Assembly (NCBI RefSeq): GCF_014699035.1
Contig: NZ_JACXAA010000010.1
Span: 186,001 to 250,000, forward strand
From: Spirosoma validum
GTDB taxonomy: Bacteria > Bacteroidota > Bacteroidia > Cytophagales > Spirosomataceae
Direction of reading: 5' to 3'
Length of the DNA stretch: 64,000 bases
Position numbers and translations under genes: made by a program. Below, one piece after another: positions 26,967 to 36,541 of the stretch. Below the pieces are notes generated by a model. The model ran no database searches. It saw only the letters and a list, made by a program, of their open reading frames with translations, and had not been told where the DNA came from. Within the stretch, counting starts at the first letter, position 1. Each line of letters opens with the position of its first letter.

Positions 26967-29609
26967 TCAGAATGGATAGCCGATCCCGAAGTTGATTATT
27001 AATGGATTAGGGCCGCTCGATAATTGACGTAGTGAGAATTTGGGTAGAATGAACCGTTCATCGACTTCCTGATTCTCACTATTTACGAAACGTCGGGCGG
27101 GGTCCCAAACTTTAATCCCGCCATCAAAACGGATGACAAAGAAGGAGAAATCAAAACGTAAGCCAACGCCGGTGCCCACTGCTATTTGAGGAATAAACGT
27201 ACCAAAACGAAAGACAGTACCAGGACGAGTGGAATTATTGCTTAATGTCCAGACGTTACCGGCATCAATAAAAATAGCGCCGTTAACATCCGCACCAAGA
27301 TGAAAAAGTCGCCCGCGCAGTTCCGCAGACCCTTCGATCAGCATATCGCCCGGTTTTTCGACCGTATATAAGAACTGCTCACTGTCGGGATAGTCTGGAT
27401 TGAAAACCGGCTTGCCATCTTTCGTTTGCGGCCATTCCGAACCAGGACCGACCCGGCGCGGATACCAGGCCCGAATGCTATTGCTGCCTCCTGCGAAAAA
27501 CAATTTTTCGTAAGGTGCGGTCCTGTTCGAGCCATAACCATAGACCAGGCCAGTATTTACGCGAAAGGCAAACGTAGTACGTGCTCGTAAAGGAATGTAA
27601 TGCCGATAATCGACGTTGAAGCGCAAATATTTGTAATACTGCAAACCTGTCGAGTCGGTTGTGTTAAAAAGCTTACGTAGCTGTGCATCCTTAAAGAAAT
27701 TTAACGTTGTACCACCCGATTCGACAACTGTACGCAGAAAATTAGCGCGACGATTTTGACCCGGCGTGTTCGTATTATAGGTGTAAGCAAAGCTGAAACT
27801 CGAGCTAAGTGATCGCCGAAAACTCAGATAAACGGTACTCCCCTGGTCTCTAAGGATCTGGAGCTGATCCTGAAAGGCTTTGCTGATTGCTGTACTGGTG
27901 CCGTCGCCCGCATTGATCAGGTTAATATCGGCGATCAAAAAACTGAACTGTTTAGCCGCCGTTGTTTGCCAGTTATAAGCCATCGTCGCCCGTAACAATG
28001 ACCGGCGAAAATCGGGTCGGAAAGAGTTATTAAAGCTTAGGCTGACCTGTGTCCGAGGAGCGTACCGATTAAACCGAAACCGAAAAGCACCTGGAAATAA
28101 AATCTGCGGAAAAATAAGCGAACTGCTGACGCCTAATTCCTGCGAGGAATAGACCGATGTTCCCGGATTGTCGGGATCACTCACAAAACCCGTCTGGGCT
28201 TCTATGCCAAACCGAACAGACGTTTCGAACGTTTCGAGGCCGCCAAACATGTTTCGTACCCGGAAAACCAGACTCCCAAATCCTCCTGGATAACCCTGTC
28301 CCTGATAGAGCAGGCCGGTAATGCCTCCTTCAGCGGTGGCTTCGTATTTATCTAGTGGAGTGGCTGTGATCAGGGTTTGCAGTCGACGATTGGTCGTATC
28401 AATAAAATTGAGATTAACGAACTTGAACTGATTCAGCAGGAACAGTTGCCGTTGGGTATCCCGGTAGTTTGCCTGGCTATATAGTTGATTAGGACGTAGC
28501 AGAATTTTTGAGTCCAATAGCCGTACCGACATATCCCGATTCCCCAACAGATACATGATGTTGTTACGACTAACCGTATCGCCAGTGGCTGAATGGGCAA
28601 TATTGGGCGCGGCTCCAACTGACGGATCATCGCCGGAGTTGATTTGCATTTCTACCTCCCCAACGTGGTAAATTGGATGGGCCGATTTACCGGGTGGATT
28701 GACGATCTGTAGGGCGATGTCGACGTTTCGTCGGGTAGAATCACCTGGTTCAAGACCCTGGTAATACCGGCGATCATTCCCGCGCCGGATCGTATCGACG
28801 TCAGTGGCCCGTATGTATTGTCGGGAGAATGTATAATAGCCCTGATCACGTAGTAAGGATTCAATTCGAAGCCGCTCTCCCGACATATTTTCGAAATCAA
28901 ACCGCTCACCTACCTTAAGCCGCGACTGATCAAATGATTGACGAACGATCGAATCAACACGTGGATCAGCAATCTGATACGTAATGTTACGTAGATAAAA
29001 ACCGGCGTTTTCTTTAATCAGGTAGTTTACCCGAATCTGACGTCGACGTAGTGTATCCAGTTTATAACTCGCCTGCGCGTTGAAAAAGCCTTTGTCTGAC
29101 AGATACTTCTGCATTTTTACGGCATTGGCCTTCGCATCGGCTTCGGCAAAATAAGAAGGTGGTTCGCCGAGGCTTCGCATTACCCAATTCCCTTCTTCCG
29201 CTCTCAGGCGCAGCCGTTTCAATTGACGGCCATAGCGTCGGTTCAGGACTTTAAGCGCTTCGGGTTGACCGGCCAACTGCTGACTTTGCTGCTCAAATTC
29301 GTTAGTTTTGTCCTGTAGCTCGCGCAGGGCGGCCCCTCGATCGTACCGACGTAAGCCCAGTTGATAAAACCAGAGTGGGGGCGTAATGGGTAAACCCAGA
29401 ATCCGACGATTCGGCTTTTGGGGAATCAGACTCTCAAGCGCTTCGCTGGGTATTGTGCGGTTGCCCCGTATGGCCTGGGATGTCAGCAGGTACTCTTTAG
29501 AACTTAAACAGCCTGACAGGCAGAGAATAAATGAAGAATGAAGAATGAAGAATATAGAATAACGCTGAAGGCAGTGCCGTCGATTATTCCGCCCGACGGC
29601 CCGGTTCAT
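26967..29609 (-). CDS. tamL: Translocation and assembly module lipoprotein TamL
   Basis: A BamA/TamA-family (Omp85) outer-membrane protein in the lipidated form typical of Bacteroidota. About 880 residues. The signal peptide ends FILHSSFILCLSGC with lipobox LSGC. POTRA-like repeats follow (roughly residues 40-370, e.g. RQIRVNYLIKENAGFYLRNITY). The C-terminal D15/surface-antigen barrel runs from about 430 and ends INFGIGYPF with a terminal Phe. It acts with TamB to insert outer-membrane proteins. Start choice is open: ATGs at 29657, 29645 and 29609 are in frame. The first would overlap the start codon of the opposite gene, so I use 29609. The signal-peptide codons lie in a 7-bp tandem repeat. 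Confidence 0.9.
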   Translation of the reverse strand: MNRAVGRNNRRHCLQRYSIFFILHSSFILCLSGCLSSKEYLLTSQAIRGNRTIPSEALESLIPQKPNRRILGLPITPPLWFYQLGLRRYDRGAALRELQDKTNEFEQQSQQLAGQPEALKVLNRRYGRQLKRLRLRAEEGNWVMRSLGEPPSYFAEADAKANAVKMQKYLSDKGFFNAQASYKLDTLRRRQIRVNYLIKENAGFYLRNITYQIADPRVDSIVRQSFDQSRLKVGERFDFENMSGERLRIESLLRDQGYYTFSRQYIRATDVDTIRRGNDRRYYQGLEPGDSTRRNVDIALQIVNPPGKSAHPIYHVGEVEMQINSGDDPSVGAAPNIAHSATGDTVSRNNIMYLLGNRDMSVRLLDSKILLRPNQLYSQANYRDTQRQLFLLNQFKFVNLNFIDTTNRRLQTLITATPLDKYEATAEGGITGLLYQGQGYPGGFGSLVFRVRNMFGGLETFETSVRFGIEAQTGFVSDPDNPGTSVYSSQELGVSSSLIFPQILFPGAFRFRFNRYAPRTQVSLSFNNSFRPDFRRSLLRATMAYNWQTTAAKQFSFLIADINLINAGDGTSTAISKAFQDQLQILRDQGSTVYLSFRRSLSSSFSFAYTYNTNTPGQNRRANFLRTVVESGGTTLNFFKDAQLRKLFNTTDSTGLQYYKYLRFNVDYRHYIPLRARTTFAFRVNTGLVYGYGSNRTAPYEKLFFAGGSNSIRAWYPRRVGPGSEWPQTKDGKPVFNPDYPDSEQFLYTVEKPGDMLIEGSAELRGRLFHLGADVNGAIFIDAGNVWTLSNNSTRPGTVFRFGTFIPQIAVGTGVGLRFDFSFFVIRFDGGIKVWDPARRFVNSENQEVDERFILPKFSLRQLSSGPNPLIINFGIGYPF

Positions 29610-29645
29610 TTTACATTCTACACTCCGCCCGGCGGCTCGGTTCAT
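29530..29645. repeat. 7-bp tandem repeat and GC-core element at tamL start
   Basis: Positions 29530-29553 hold 3.4 copies of aatgaag. Two GC cores (ccgcccgacgg near 29589 and ccgcccggcgg near 29624) follow, each ended by a c(c/t)cggttcatt word. The parts are the same as in the element inside lptE. The tandem repeat encodes the hydrophobic core of the TamL signal peptide. Confidence 0.75.
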
Positions 29646-29655
29646 TCTTTTTATC

Positions 29656-30426
29656 ATGCTTTCTAAAAATCAACTCAAATATATCCAGTCGCTGCACCAG
29701 AAAAAATATCGACAGCAGCACGGAGCGTTTCTGGTCGAGGGGGCCAAGAGCGTACAGGAAGTTCTCCAGTCTAACTTCCAGACTGAACTGGTGGTTGCCA
29801 CTGAAGTATTTTACAAAGAAAACGCTCACCTGACAGACCGCCAACGGATACCCGTCGAAATTGCATCCGTAGCCGATCTTGAGCGAGCAGGGACCCTCGA
29901 AAGCAACAATGCCGCGCTGGCTGTTGTCAGAACGAAAGAGAACCGCCCCCTATTGGCTAAACCGAACGAGATTGCCTTAATTTTAGATGACATTCGCGAT
30001 CCCGGTAACCTGGGCACCATTCTGAGAATTGCTGATTGGTACGGCGTCCAAAAAATACTCTGCTCCGAAACCACCGCCGATGTATATAATCCGAAAGTTA
30101 TTTCGGCCAGCAAAGGATCCTTTACGCGCGTAAGCTGGTGGTATGGGAACGTAACGGAATTCCTGAGCCAGTCAGGTAGTTATTCGACTAGCCAGCCGAT
30201 CGTGTACGGTGCATTTTTAAATGGAGCTGACGTGCATACATTGTCTTTTGGTACGTCGGGCTACGTGGTTATGGGGAATGAATCAAATGGTATTCGGCCA
30301 GAAGTAGCGCAATACGTAACACAACGGGTAACCATTCCGCGCTATGGTGAGGCTGAATCACTGAATGTTGGTATCGCCACAGCCATTTTGCTGGATAATA
30401 TTCGACGGGTCGGTCAGGCAAAATGA
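29656..30426 (+). CDS. TrmH-family RNA methyltransferase (long form)
   Basis: A 256-residue 2'-O-ribose RNA methyltransferase. Residues 1-95 form the N-terminal L30e-like substrate-binding domain (LVEGAKSVQEVL). Residues 105-256 form the SpoU domain with motif 1 DPGNLGTILRIADWYG, motif 2 VVMGNESNGI and motif 3 IPRYGEAESLNVGIATAI. It resembles RlmB/TrmH-type rRNA enzymes, but the target nucleotide is not known. It is divergent from tamL with practically no intergenic DNA, so its promoter must overlap the tamL leader. The next gene follows 39 nt downstream. Confidence 0.92.
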   Translation: MLSKNQLKYIQSLHQKKYRQQHGAFLVEGAKSVQEVLQSNFQTELVVATEVFYKENAHLTDRQRIPVEIASVADLERAGTLESNNAALAVVRTKENRPLLAKPNEIALILDDIRDPGNLGTILRIADWYGVQKILCSETTADVYNPKVISASKGSFTRVSWWYGNVTEFLSQSGSYSTSQPIVYGAFLNGADVHTLSFGTSGYVVMGNESNGIRPEVAQYVTQRVTIPRYGEAESLNVGIATAILLDNIRRVGQAK

Positions 30427-30465
30427 AAGTACTACGGCCCGGCCCGTGGCACCAAAGAAACTAAG

Positions 30466-32337
30466 ATGCATCGGTTAGCAAGTCTGCTTTTTGCGGGAGT
30501 GGCCATAATGGCTTTTCTGCCTCGGGAATCACCTCCCGACGGAAAGTGGGTTTATGATCAATTTCTGATCGACAAAAACCGGTTCCATCAGCAGGTTCAG
30601 CAGTTAGCTACTTACGTTCAGATCAACGCTCCGGCCGATTCGCTCAAAGAAGCGTTCAAACGAAGTCGCCGGGATTACAAACGTATTGAATGGTTACTGG
30701 AATTCTATCAGCCGTTTTTGGCGAGTCGCGTTAATGGGCCGCCGGTAGCCGAAATTGACGAATATGAGCCCGGCCAAACGCCCATTCTACCCACGGGGCT
30801 ACAAGTGATGGAGCCCTATTTGTTTCCTACATACGACTCTGCCCAGAAAGCTGACCTGTCCCGGGAACTAAAGGCACTGATGGTGTACTCATCGCAGCTG
30901 GAGCAGGCCATTCCCATTGATAAGCTAACGGATACTGCTATTCTGGAAGCGATGCGGCAACAATTGTTTAGGCTGGCAACACTGGGCATCACGGGTTATG
31001 ATGCCCCTGAAGCCAAAACCGGCCTAACCGAAGCCGCTATAACGATTAGGGGGCTTCAAGCTACTTTTCAGCCTTATGCGGAACGGCTTGCAAATCCTTT
31101 AGCCGCCCAGATCGAGCACCGTTGGATAGCCGCTATTCAGTCTCTTGAACACGCTGATGTTGATAAATTCGATAGGGTTTCGTTTATCCGAGAGCAACTT
31201 TATCCGCTTTGTCGATCAGTACAACAAGCCCGGCAAACGTTAGGCATAGCTACGCCAGTGGGCAATCGTTTCCTGTCGCCGACGGTTGCTACGTTATCCG
31301 ATTCAGGCGCGTTCCGGGTGGGAGATCTTATCAATTTTGGCCAGTTTGCAAGTACTCCCGAGAAAGTAGCGCTGGGTAAGACCTTGTTTTTCGATCCGCT
31401 TCTGTCAGGCAACAACGCTCGTAGTTGTGCTTCCTGCCATCGGCCTGAGCGAGCGTTTACGGATGGGAAGGTGAAAAGTCGGGCGTTCAGTGGCCGCAAG
31501 CCAGTGCTTCGTAATGCGCCCACGCTTATCAATGCGGGTTTGCAGACGGCTCAGTTTTATGATTCGCGCGTATTTTTTCTGGAAGATCAGGCGCACGCTG
31601 TAATGAGTAGTGTTCACGAAATGCACATCTCACCTGACGAAATGGTCAGGAAATTATCGGCCAGTAGTCAATACAAAAAATGGTTCACTGAGGCTTTTAC
31701 GAGTGGACTAACAGCGCCGAATATCCGGAATGCACTAGCTTCTTATATTCGTAGCTTAACTAGTTTAAATGCCCGGCCGGATCGTTATCTGCGTGGGGAG
31801 AACGTAGCGTTGTCGGATGAAGAACAGCTTGGCTTTAATCTATTTTTGGGAAAAGCCCGCTGTGCAACCTGCCATTTCTTTCCGATTTATAACGGTTTCA
31901 TCCCTCCCCGCTATGAAAAAACAGAGAGTGAAATCATCGGCGTGCCCCGTCGTTTGAAAACCCGGAACGCCCGACTCGATGGGGATCTAGGTAAGTTCGC
32001 TACGTATAAAAAAAATCTTCATCGGTTTGCCTTTAAAACTCCGACGGTACGTAACGCTGCATTGACGGCTCCATACATGCACAATGGTGTATATAAAACG
32101 CTGGATCAGGTTGTTGACTTCTATAATCGGGGTGGTGGCCGGGGCATCGGTATTCAACTCGATGGGCAGACGCTGGCTGATGATCCACTTGATCTGACCG
32201 TCAGAGAACAAAAAGCACTGGTCGCGTTCCTGAAATCCTTGACCGATACGACTGGCCTTACCCAACGACCCAGCCGATTGCCTGGCATTGATGGAAATAA
32301 GATGCTGAGTGAGCGGAAAATTGGGGGCAGATATTAG
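30466..32337 (+). CDS. Di-haem cytochrome c peroxidase (MauG/CcpA-like) with N-terminal domain
   Basis: A 623-residue periplasmic enzyme with an N-terminal signal/anchor (LASLLFAGVAIMAFL). Two c-type haem motifs are present: CASCH at 321-325 and CATCH at 466-470, in the standard bacterial peroxidase domain (about 285-610). Residues 25-285 form a helical extension (WLLEFYQPFLASRVNGPPVAEIDEYEP) that looks imelysin-like. Such N-terminal extensions recur in Bacteroidota peroxidases but are absent from the classic 330-residue enzyme. Expected role: reduction of hydrogen peroxide or oxidative maturation of a partner. It may be co-transcribed with the methyltransferase. Confidence 0.88.
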   Translation: MHRLASLLFAGVAIMAFLPRESPPDGKWVYDQFLIDKNRFHQQVQQLATYVQINAPADSLKEAFKRSRRDYKRIEWLLEFYQPFLASRVNGPPVAEIDEYEPGQTPILPTGLQVMEPYLFPTYDSAQKADLSRELKALMVYSSQLEQAIPIDKLTDTAILEAMRQQLFRLATLGITGYDAPEAKTGLTEAAITIRGLQATFQPYAERLANPLAAQIEHRWIAAIQSLEHADVDKFDRVSFIREQLYPLCRSVQQARQTLGIATPVGNRFLSPTVATLSDSGAFRVGDLINFGQFASTPEKVALGKTLFFDPLLSGNNARSCASCHRPERAFTDGKVKSRAFSGRKPVLRNAPTLINAGLQTAQFYDSRVFFLEDQAHAVMSSVHEMHISPDEMVRKLSASSQYKKWFTEAFTSGLTAPNIRNALASYIRSLTSLNARPDRYLRGENVALSDEEQLGFNLFLGKARCATCHFFPIYNGFIPPRYEKTESEIIGVPRRLKTRNARLDGDLGKFATYKKNLHRFAFKTPTVRNAALTAPYMHNGVYKTLDQVVDFYNRGGGRGIGIQLDGQTLADDPLDLTVREQKALVAFLKSLTDTTGLTQRPSRLPGIDGNKMLSERKIGGRY

Positions 32338-32342
32338 AAAAT

Positions 32343-32370
32343 ATGGCACCGGGTTTAAACCCGGTGCCAT
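32343..32370. terminator. Perfect 28-nt palindrome between convergent genes
   Basis: Positions 32343-32356 and 32357-32370 are exact inverted repeats with no spacer (centre gggtttaaaccc). It starts 5 nt after the peroxidase stop and ends 4 nt before the stop of the opposite gene. It could end both transcripts or be a REP-like palindromic unit. Confidence 0.75.
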
Positions 32371-32374
32371 GGAA

Positions 32375-33163
32375 CTACATAAACGAACTCATCGCCGACT
32401 CATTTGCCAGTTTTTCGGCGTGTTCCTTACCCAGATATTGGTCGATGAAGTAATGCGCTACGTAGAGCAAAGGGGTTAGGACAATGGCTGAGGTAGCCTT
32501 GTAGATGTAATTAATAATGCCCACTGCCAACACCTGAGCAAGCGACCAGTTCCCGAAAATGTAAAAGGCGATTCCCAGCACAACGAAGCTATCGACTAGT
32601 TGCGACACCAACGTAGAGCCCGTAGCCCGCAGCCAAATTTTCTGACTTCCCGTAATCTTTCGGAGCGAATGAAAGACATACACATCCAGAATCTGTCCGA
32701 TCAGAAAAGCCGTTAATGAACCGATGATGATGCCCAATCCCTGCCGAAAAATCATCTGGAAAGCATTGTTAATGTTTATGGGATTACCAACGCCATCTTT
32801 TGCATTCACGTCGAGCCAAAACTGGGCGGGAGGCAGCGTCGTAACGGCGTAGATAATCAGAAAGCTATAGCCAACGAAACCAGCCGTTAAGAACGAAATG
32901 CGCCGAACCCCCGCCTTACCAAAATACTCGTTAATGATGTCGGACGTAATGAATACGAATGGCCAGATAACAGCCCCGGCAGTAAGGTTGAAGTCGAGAA
33001 CAAAATCTTTAAAAAGGTGAATCTGGGCGGGTTTCGTGCCGAGAAGGGTTTCGACTGAAAAGATTTTTACACCAATGATTTCGGCAATGAGCGCGTTTGT
33101 CAGAAATACCGCACTTAGAAAAATATACAAATTGGTGCGTTTACTCGTGAAAGAGGCAGGCAT
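32375..33163 (-). CDS. Queuosine precursor transporter (VUT/YhhQ family)
   Basis: A 262-residue inner-membrane protein with about six transmembrane helices (e.g. LYIFLSAVFLTNALIAEIIGVKIF and the LRISF-FVGYSFLIIYAV region). The family hallmark FVFITSDIINEYFGKAGVRR near residue 70 is clear. YhhQ-type carriers take up preQ0 or preQ1 for queuosine-tRNA synthesis. The window also encodes FolE and QueD, the first two steps of preQ0 synthesis, so the cell may both make and salvage the precursor. No preQ1 riboswitch was recognised upstream. Confidence 0.9.
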   Translation of the reverse strand: MPASFTSKRTNLYIFLSAVFLTNALIAEIIGVKIFSVETLLGTKPAQIHLFKDFVLDFNLTAGAVIWPFVFITSDIINEYFGKAGVRRISFLTAGFVGYSFLIIYAVTTLPPAQFWLDVNAKDGVGNPININNAFQMIFRQGLGIIIGSLTAFLIGQILDVYVFHSLRKITGSQKIWLRATGSTLVSQLVDSFVVLGIAFYIFGNWSLAQVLAVGIINYIYKATSAIVLTPLLYVAHYFIDQYLGKEHAEKLANESAMSSFM

Positions 33164-33228
33164 AGAATCAATCGTTAATCATCAACGGCAAGTTACGTTA
33201 TGAATAACGGCTCACTAACGACAGTCGC

Positions 33229-34641
33229 CTAATTTTTTCGTTTGTACACATCCGCAACCGACGTTTTTTCATACTGAGCGGCTATGGCCGGTGCGCGTTG
33301 GAATAATTTGTCGACTACTTTTTCCCGGTCGACGATATAATCGGGCGGGTCTTTCCTGAAATGGTCGAATACGTTGATAACCGATTCATAGTTATCCAGA
33401 TTTTTAAGATCGTACTTGGCCAGGTCCCAGTTCAGATAGGGCGTTGCCAGGCGGTTTTGTCGGTAAGCACTTAGGTCCTCACCGATGATCAGTACGTTAT
33501 GGTCGCGAATGTTGGCCGGTAGGGGAGAAGGCTTTACCTGCAATGTGCTTAGCCTACCCAGCTCTGCTCCAGGAATCAGTCCCAGCGCCCCTTGATAAAA
33601 CAATAGTAGCATCAACACAAAGGCAAATGAGAAACTCGTTTCGGCCAGCCATACTTTTCGAATGTTCTCGAAGTAATAATACGTGAAGTAAGCCATTGGA
33701 GGCACGAAACTCAGAAAAGCCATCGGAGCCAAAAAAGGCATCAGCCCGATCGTCAGTACAGCAACCACAAACCAGATCATCATAATTTGCTGAACACGCT
33801 GCTGAAAATTGACGTAGCCACCCGTGCGATTGAACAGACTGAGAAAACCCAGCACGCCCAATCCCAACGGAATTAGCAATGAAGCAAACAACGACTGAAA
33901 ATCGGAGAGCGAATACTGTCGAACCCGGAACACTGATGCCAGCAAATTGCGGTTAAAATCGTCAAGACCGTCGCACATGTAGTAGAATAGGACCGTTGCG
34001 GCAAACGGAAACAGAAACCCAAATACCGATAACGAATACTGCCGGAACGTAGCGCCCGTATAAAAAAGCAGCGAAACAATGGCCCAGAGGATAAACAAGG
34101 CCGATGGCAGGTAAAACAACGCAGCGATACCAATGTAAAAGCCTACTTCAAATACCTCGTCCGTAGCGCCCCGGCGATCCATTTGCCGGATGAGTGTGCC
34201 AAACGCCAGAAGCAGCCAGCTCGTCGACATCAAGACCGGTGAGAGCGTTAGGCAGTCAAACGAGAGATGCATAAATAACATGTAAATCAGACCTGGCCAG
34301 AACGAGCGATCCGGATACAGATCGCGGCCATTCGTCAGATAGTTGAAATACACAATCTGAAAGACCGATACCAACGTAGCGGCTGCGTGCAGGATAAGTG
34401 GTGAGCGTCCGAAAATGCTATCGATGCCCCAATAAACCAGTGCGGAGAGTGGGCTCACGCTATCCCAGATGTCGCGGTAGAGCAAATTTCCCTGACTCAT
34501 CTGTTCGCCGACAACCATCCAGTTCAGTTCTGGAATCAGCAACGGAAAGGGATGCAGCAGCAAGGGCAATCGAATCAGGACCAGTAGCCCTAACAGGAAA
34601 ACGTATTGGTAGGGAAAATACGATTGAAAGAAACGTAGCAA
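33229..34641 (-). CDS. Polytopic membrane protein, GT-C or DUF6427-like
   Basis: A 470-residue protein with about ten transmembrane helices (for example YVFLLGLLVLIRLPLLL and ALFYLPSALFILWAIVSLLFY). A periplasmic loop after TM1 reads GEQMSQGNLLYRDIWDSVSPLSALVYW, which resembles the first loop of GT-C glycosyltransferases that use polyprenyl-phosphate sugars. The C-terminal 90 residues are soluble and include HNVLIIGEDLSAYRQN. Catalytic residues cannot be assigned with confidence. The start is a TTG, as no ATG is available nearby. It sits upstream of the YhhQ gene on the same strand. Confidence 0.7.
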   Translation of the reverse strand: MLRFFQSYFPYQYVFLLGLLVLIRLPLLLHPFPLLIPELNWMVVGEQMSQGNLLYRDIWDSVSPLSALVYWGIDSIFGRSPLILHAAATLVSVFQIVYFNYLTNGRDLYPDRSFWPGLIYMLFMHLSFDCLTLSPVLMSTSWLLLAFGTLIRQMDRRGATDEVFEVGFYIGIAALFYLPSALFILWAIVSLLFYTGATFRQYSLSVFGFLFPFAATVLFYYMCDGLDDFNRNLLASVFRVRQYSLSDFQSLFASLLIPLGLGVLGFLSLFNRTGGYVNFQQRVQQIMMIWFVVAVLTIGLMPFLAPMAFLSFVPPMAYFTYYYFENIRKVWLAETSFSFAFVLMLLLFYQGALGLIPGAELGRLSTLQVKPSPLPANIRDHNVLIIGEDLSAYRQNRLATPYLNWDLAKYDLKNLDNYESVINVFDHFRKDPPDYIVDREKVVDKLFQRAPAIAAQYEKTSVADVYKRKN

Positions 34642-34840
34642 AACAAGTTGATCGTTAACAGTCGGTAATAATCACTTGTAAAATTACAGGCAATTTCGGC
34701 AGAACGGAAAAATGGATGGATATTTGCAGAATGAGTGATCGGGAAAGTCAGCCTAAAGGTTGGCAGATGAAAAATCAGGATAACGGACTATAAACTATTC
34801 GCCTGATTGCCCGTTCAATGAAGTATTAAGTAGTAATCGT

Positions 34841-35221
34841 ATGGAATCGAAACGACAGCAAAAGGTTGCGCGCCAGCTGCAGAAAGATTTAAGTGAGATT
34901 TTTCAGCGCGACGTACCACACTTGTTCAACGGGGCATTTATCACCGTTACCAGCGTGCGTGTTTCGCCCGACCTAAGCGTAGCCCGCGTTTATTTGAGTT
35001 TTCTGGCTACCAAAAATAAGGAGTTGTTACTGAATAGCATTCAGGAAAAAAGCAAAGTGATCCGGCAACATCTCGGTGACCGCGTTCGGCATCAGCTACG
35101 TATTGTGCCTGAGGTGAGTTTTTACCTGGATGACACAGCCGAATACGCCGATAAAATGGATAAACTCTTCGCTGGTCTTGAAATCCCTCCCGCGCCGGTA
35201 GAAGATGAAGATAATGAGTAA
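34841..35221 (+). CDS. rbfA: Ribosome-binding factor A
   Basis: RbfA is a KH-fold protein that helps mature the 16S rRNA 5' end of the 30S subunit. The 126-residue length is normal. Family features are the start RQQKVARQLQKDLSEIFQ, the core VTSVRVSPDLSVARVYLSF and the closing LDDTAEYADKMDKLFAGL. The acidic tail (PVEDEDNE) is short. It is upstream of the LolC/E-type permease with a 96-bp gap containing a hairpin. Confidence 0.95.
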   Translation: MESKRQQKVARQLQKDLSEIFQRDVPHLFNGAFITVTSVRVSPDLSVARVYLSFLATKNKELLLNSIQEKSKVIRQHLGDRVRHQLRIVPEVSFYLDDTAEYADKMDKLFAGLEIPPAPVEDEDNE

Positions 35222-35240
35222 ATTGTGAGTGAGCGCGTAA

Positions 35241-35285
35241 GCGAATGAGCGAATAACTGATGCAAATCCTTATTCGCTCATTTGC
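35241..35285. repeat. Hairpin between rbfA and the permease gene
   Basis: Arms 35241-35255 and 35271-35285 match as inverted repeats in 14 of 15 bp with a 15-nt loop (gcgaatgagcgaata words). Further gtgagtgagcg words extend the symmetry. It may end the rbfA transcript or be another spacer repeat. Confidence 0.55.
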
Positions 35286-35317
35286 TCACGTACTCATGCA
35301 CGCATGCACAAGTAAGA

Positions 35318-36526
35318 ATGAACCTACCTACCTGGATTGCCCGTCGATATTTTTTCTCCCGCAGGAAGCGTAGTTTCATCAGCTGGCTGTCGATTCTGTC
35401 GATGCTCGGTGTTGGCGTCGGCACAATGGCTTTGATTGTGGTACTGTCCGTTTTTAACGGGATGGAAGAGCTGAACCGACAGATATTCAAGACGTTCGAG
35501 GCTGATATGACGATCTCGCCAAAGCAAGGCAAGCGGTTTCTGGCTACGCCCACCTTGCTTAGCCGGTTGCGTCAGACACCTGGTGTTAGTTTACTGACGC
35601 CTGTAGCCCAGGATAATGCACTGGCGAGATACGTCCGTGCGCAGACAGTAATAAAACTTAAAGGTGTCGATGACAATTACCTGCAACGGCAGCAACTCGA
35701 TTCGGCAATGCTCGAAGGCAAGCGGTTGTTACGTCGGGACGGGGTTAATTACGCCATCATCGCCGAAGGTATACGGAACGATTTAAGCGTGTCGCCGGTC
35801 GATATTCTAACGCCTTTGGAAATCTTATATCCCAAAAGCGGTCAGACGATGAGCGTACTTAACCCGGATGCGTTTAATCGGGAGACGCTGACCGTGTCGG
35901 GCGTGTTCTTTATCGAGTCCCGCTACGATAATTTCGTTCTGGCGCCCTTGACGGTTGCGCGGGATTTGTTCGGTTATGGAAAAGATGAGGTCACGAGTCT
36001 TGAAATTCAGCTTAACCCCGGCACAAACGAGAACGGAGTGAAGAAAGCGCTACAGGCGGCCGCCGGGGATAACGTACTGGTACAAAGTCGCGATGATCTG
36101 AACGTCGACCTTTACCGGGCTATTTACGTCGAGAAACTGCTGGTAGCCATTACGCTTGCCTTCATCATTCTGGCTGCTTCGATCAACATCTTCTTTACGC
36201 TGTCGATGCTGGTGATCGAGAAGAAAGCGGACATCCGGATTTTGTTTGCTCTAGGCGCTACTAAAGGTATGGTCCGTCGAATTTTCCTGACCGAAGGGAC
36301 GCTCATTGCCTTGATTGGGGCCTTTACCGGACTGGTTTTGGGCGTTACGTTATGTGTCCTGCAGGAAAAGTACGGCCTTATTGGTATGGGAATGGTCAGC
36401 TCCATTATCGACGCGTATCCAGTTCGGCTTCAGTTTACCGATATTGGTTTAACGGTCGTGTTGGTTGTGCTGATTACCGTGCTCACGTCCTGGCTCCCTG
36501 CGCAACGGGCGGCTAATACACAATAA
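35318..36526 (+). CDS. FtsX-like ABC permease (LolC/LolE type)
   Basis: A 402-residue inner-membrane permease. TM1 lies near residues 24-46 (SWLSILSMLGVGVGTMALIVVLSVFNGM). A periplasmic MacB-like domain follows (about 50-260). Three C-terminal helices make up the FtsX domain (AITLAFIILAASINIFFTLSML, LIALIGAFTGLVLGVTLCVL, GLTVVLVVLITVLTSWLP). This is the LolC/LolE layout, in which the complex releases lipoproteins from the inner membrane for transport to the outer membrane. The ATPase partner LolD is not adjacent. I chose the ATG at 35318 over the TTG 36 bp upstream. Confidence 0.88.
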   Translation: MNLPTWIARRYFFSRRKRSFISWLSILSMLGVGVGTMALIVVLSVFNGMEELNRQIFKTFEADMTISPKQGKRFLATPTLLSRLRQTPGVSLLTPVAQDNALARYVRAQTVIKLKGVDDNYLQRQQLDSAMLEGKRLLRRDGVNYAIIAEGIRNDLSVSPVDILTPLEILYPKSGQTMSVLNPDAFNRETLTVSGVFFIESRYDNFVLAPLTVARDLFGYGKDEVTSLEIQLNPGTNENGVKKALQAAAGDNVLVQSRDDLNVDLYRAIYVEKLLVAITLAFIILAASINIFFTLSMLVIEKKADIRILFALGATKGMVRRIFLTEGTLIALIGAFTGLVLGVTLCVLQEKYGLIGMGMVSSIIDAYPVRLQFTDIGLTVVLVVLITVLTSWLPAQRAANTQ

Positions 36527-36541
36527 GGATACCACGGAAAT

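Noticed and set aside
29656-29657. tamL starting at 29657, overlapping the start codon of the opposite gene
   Set aside because: Two start codons on opposite strands sharing two bases would leave no room for either leader; internal ATGs give a normal signal peptide.
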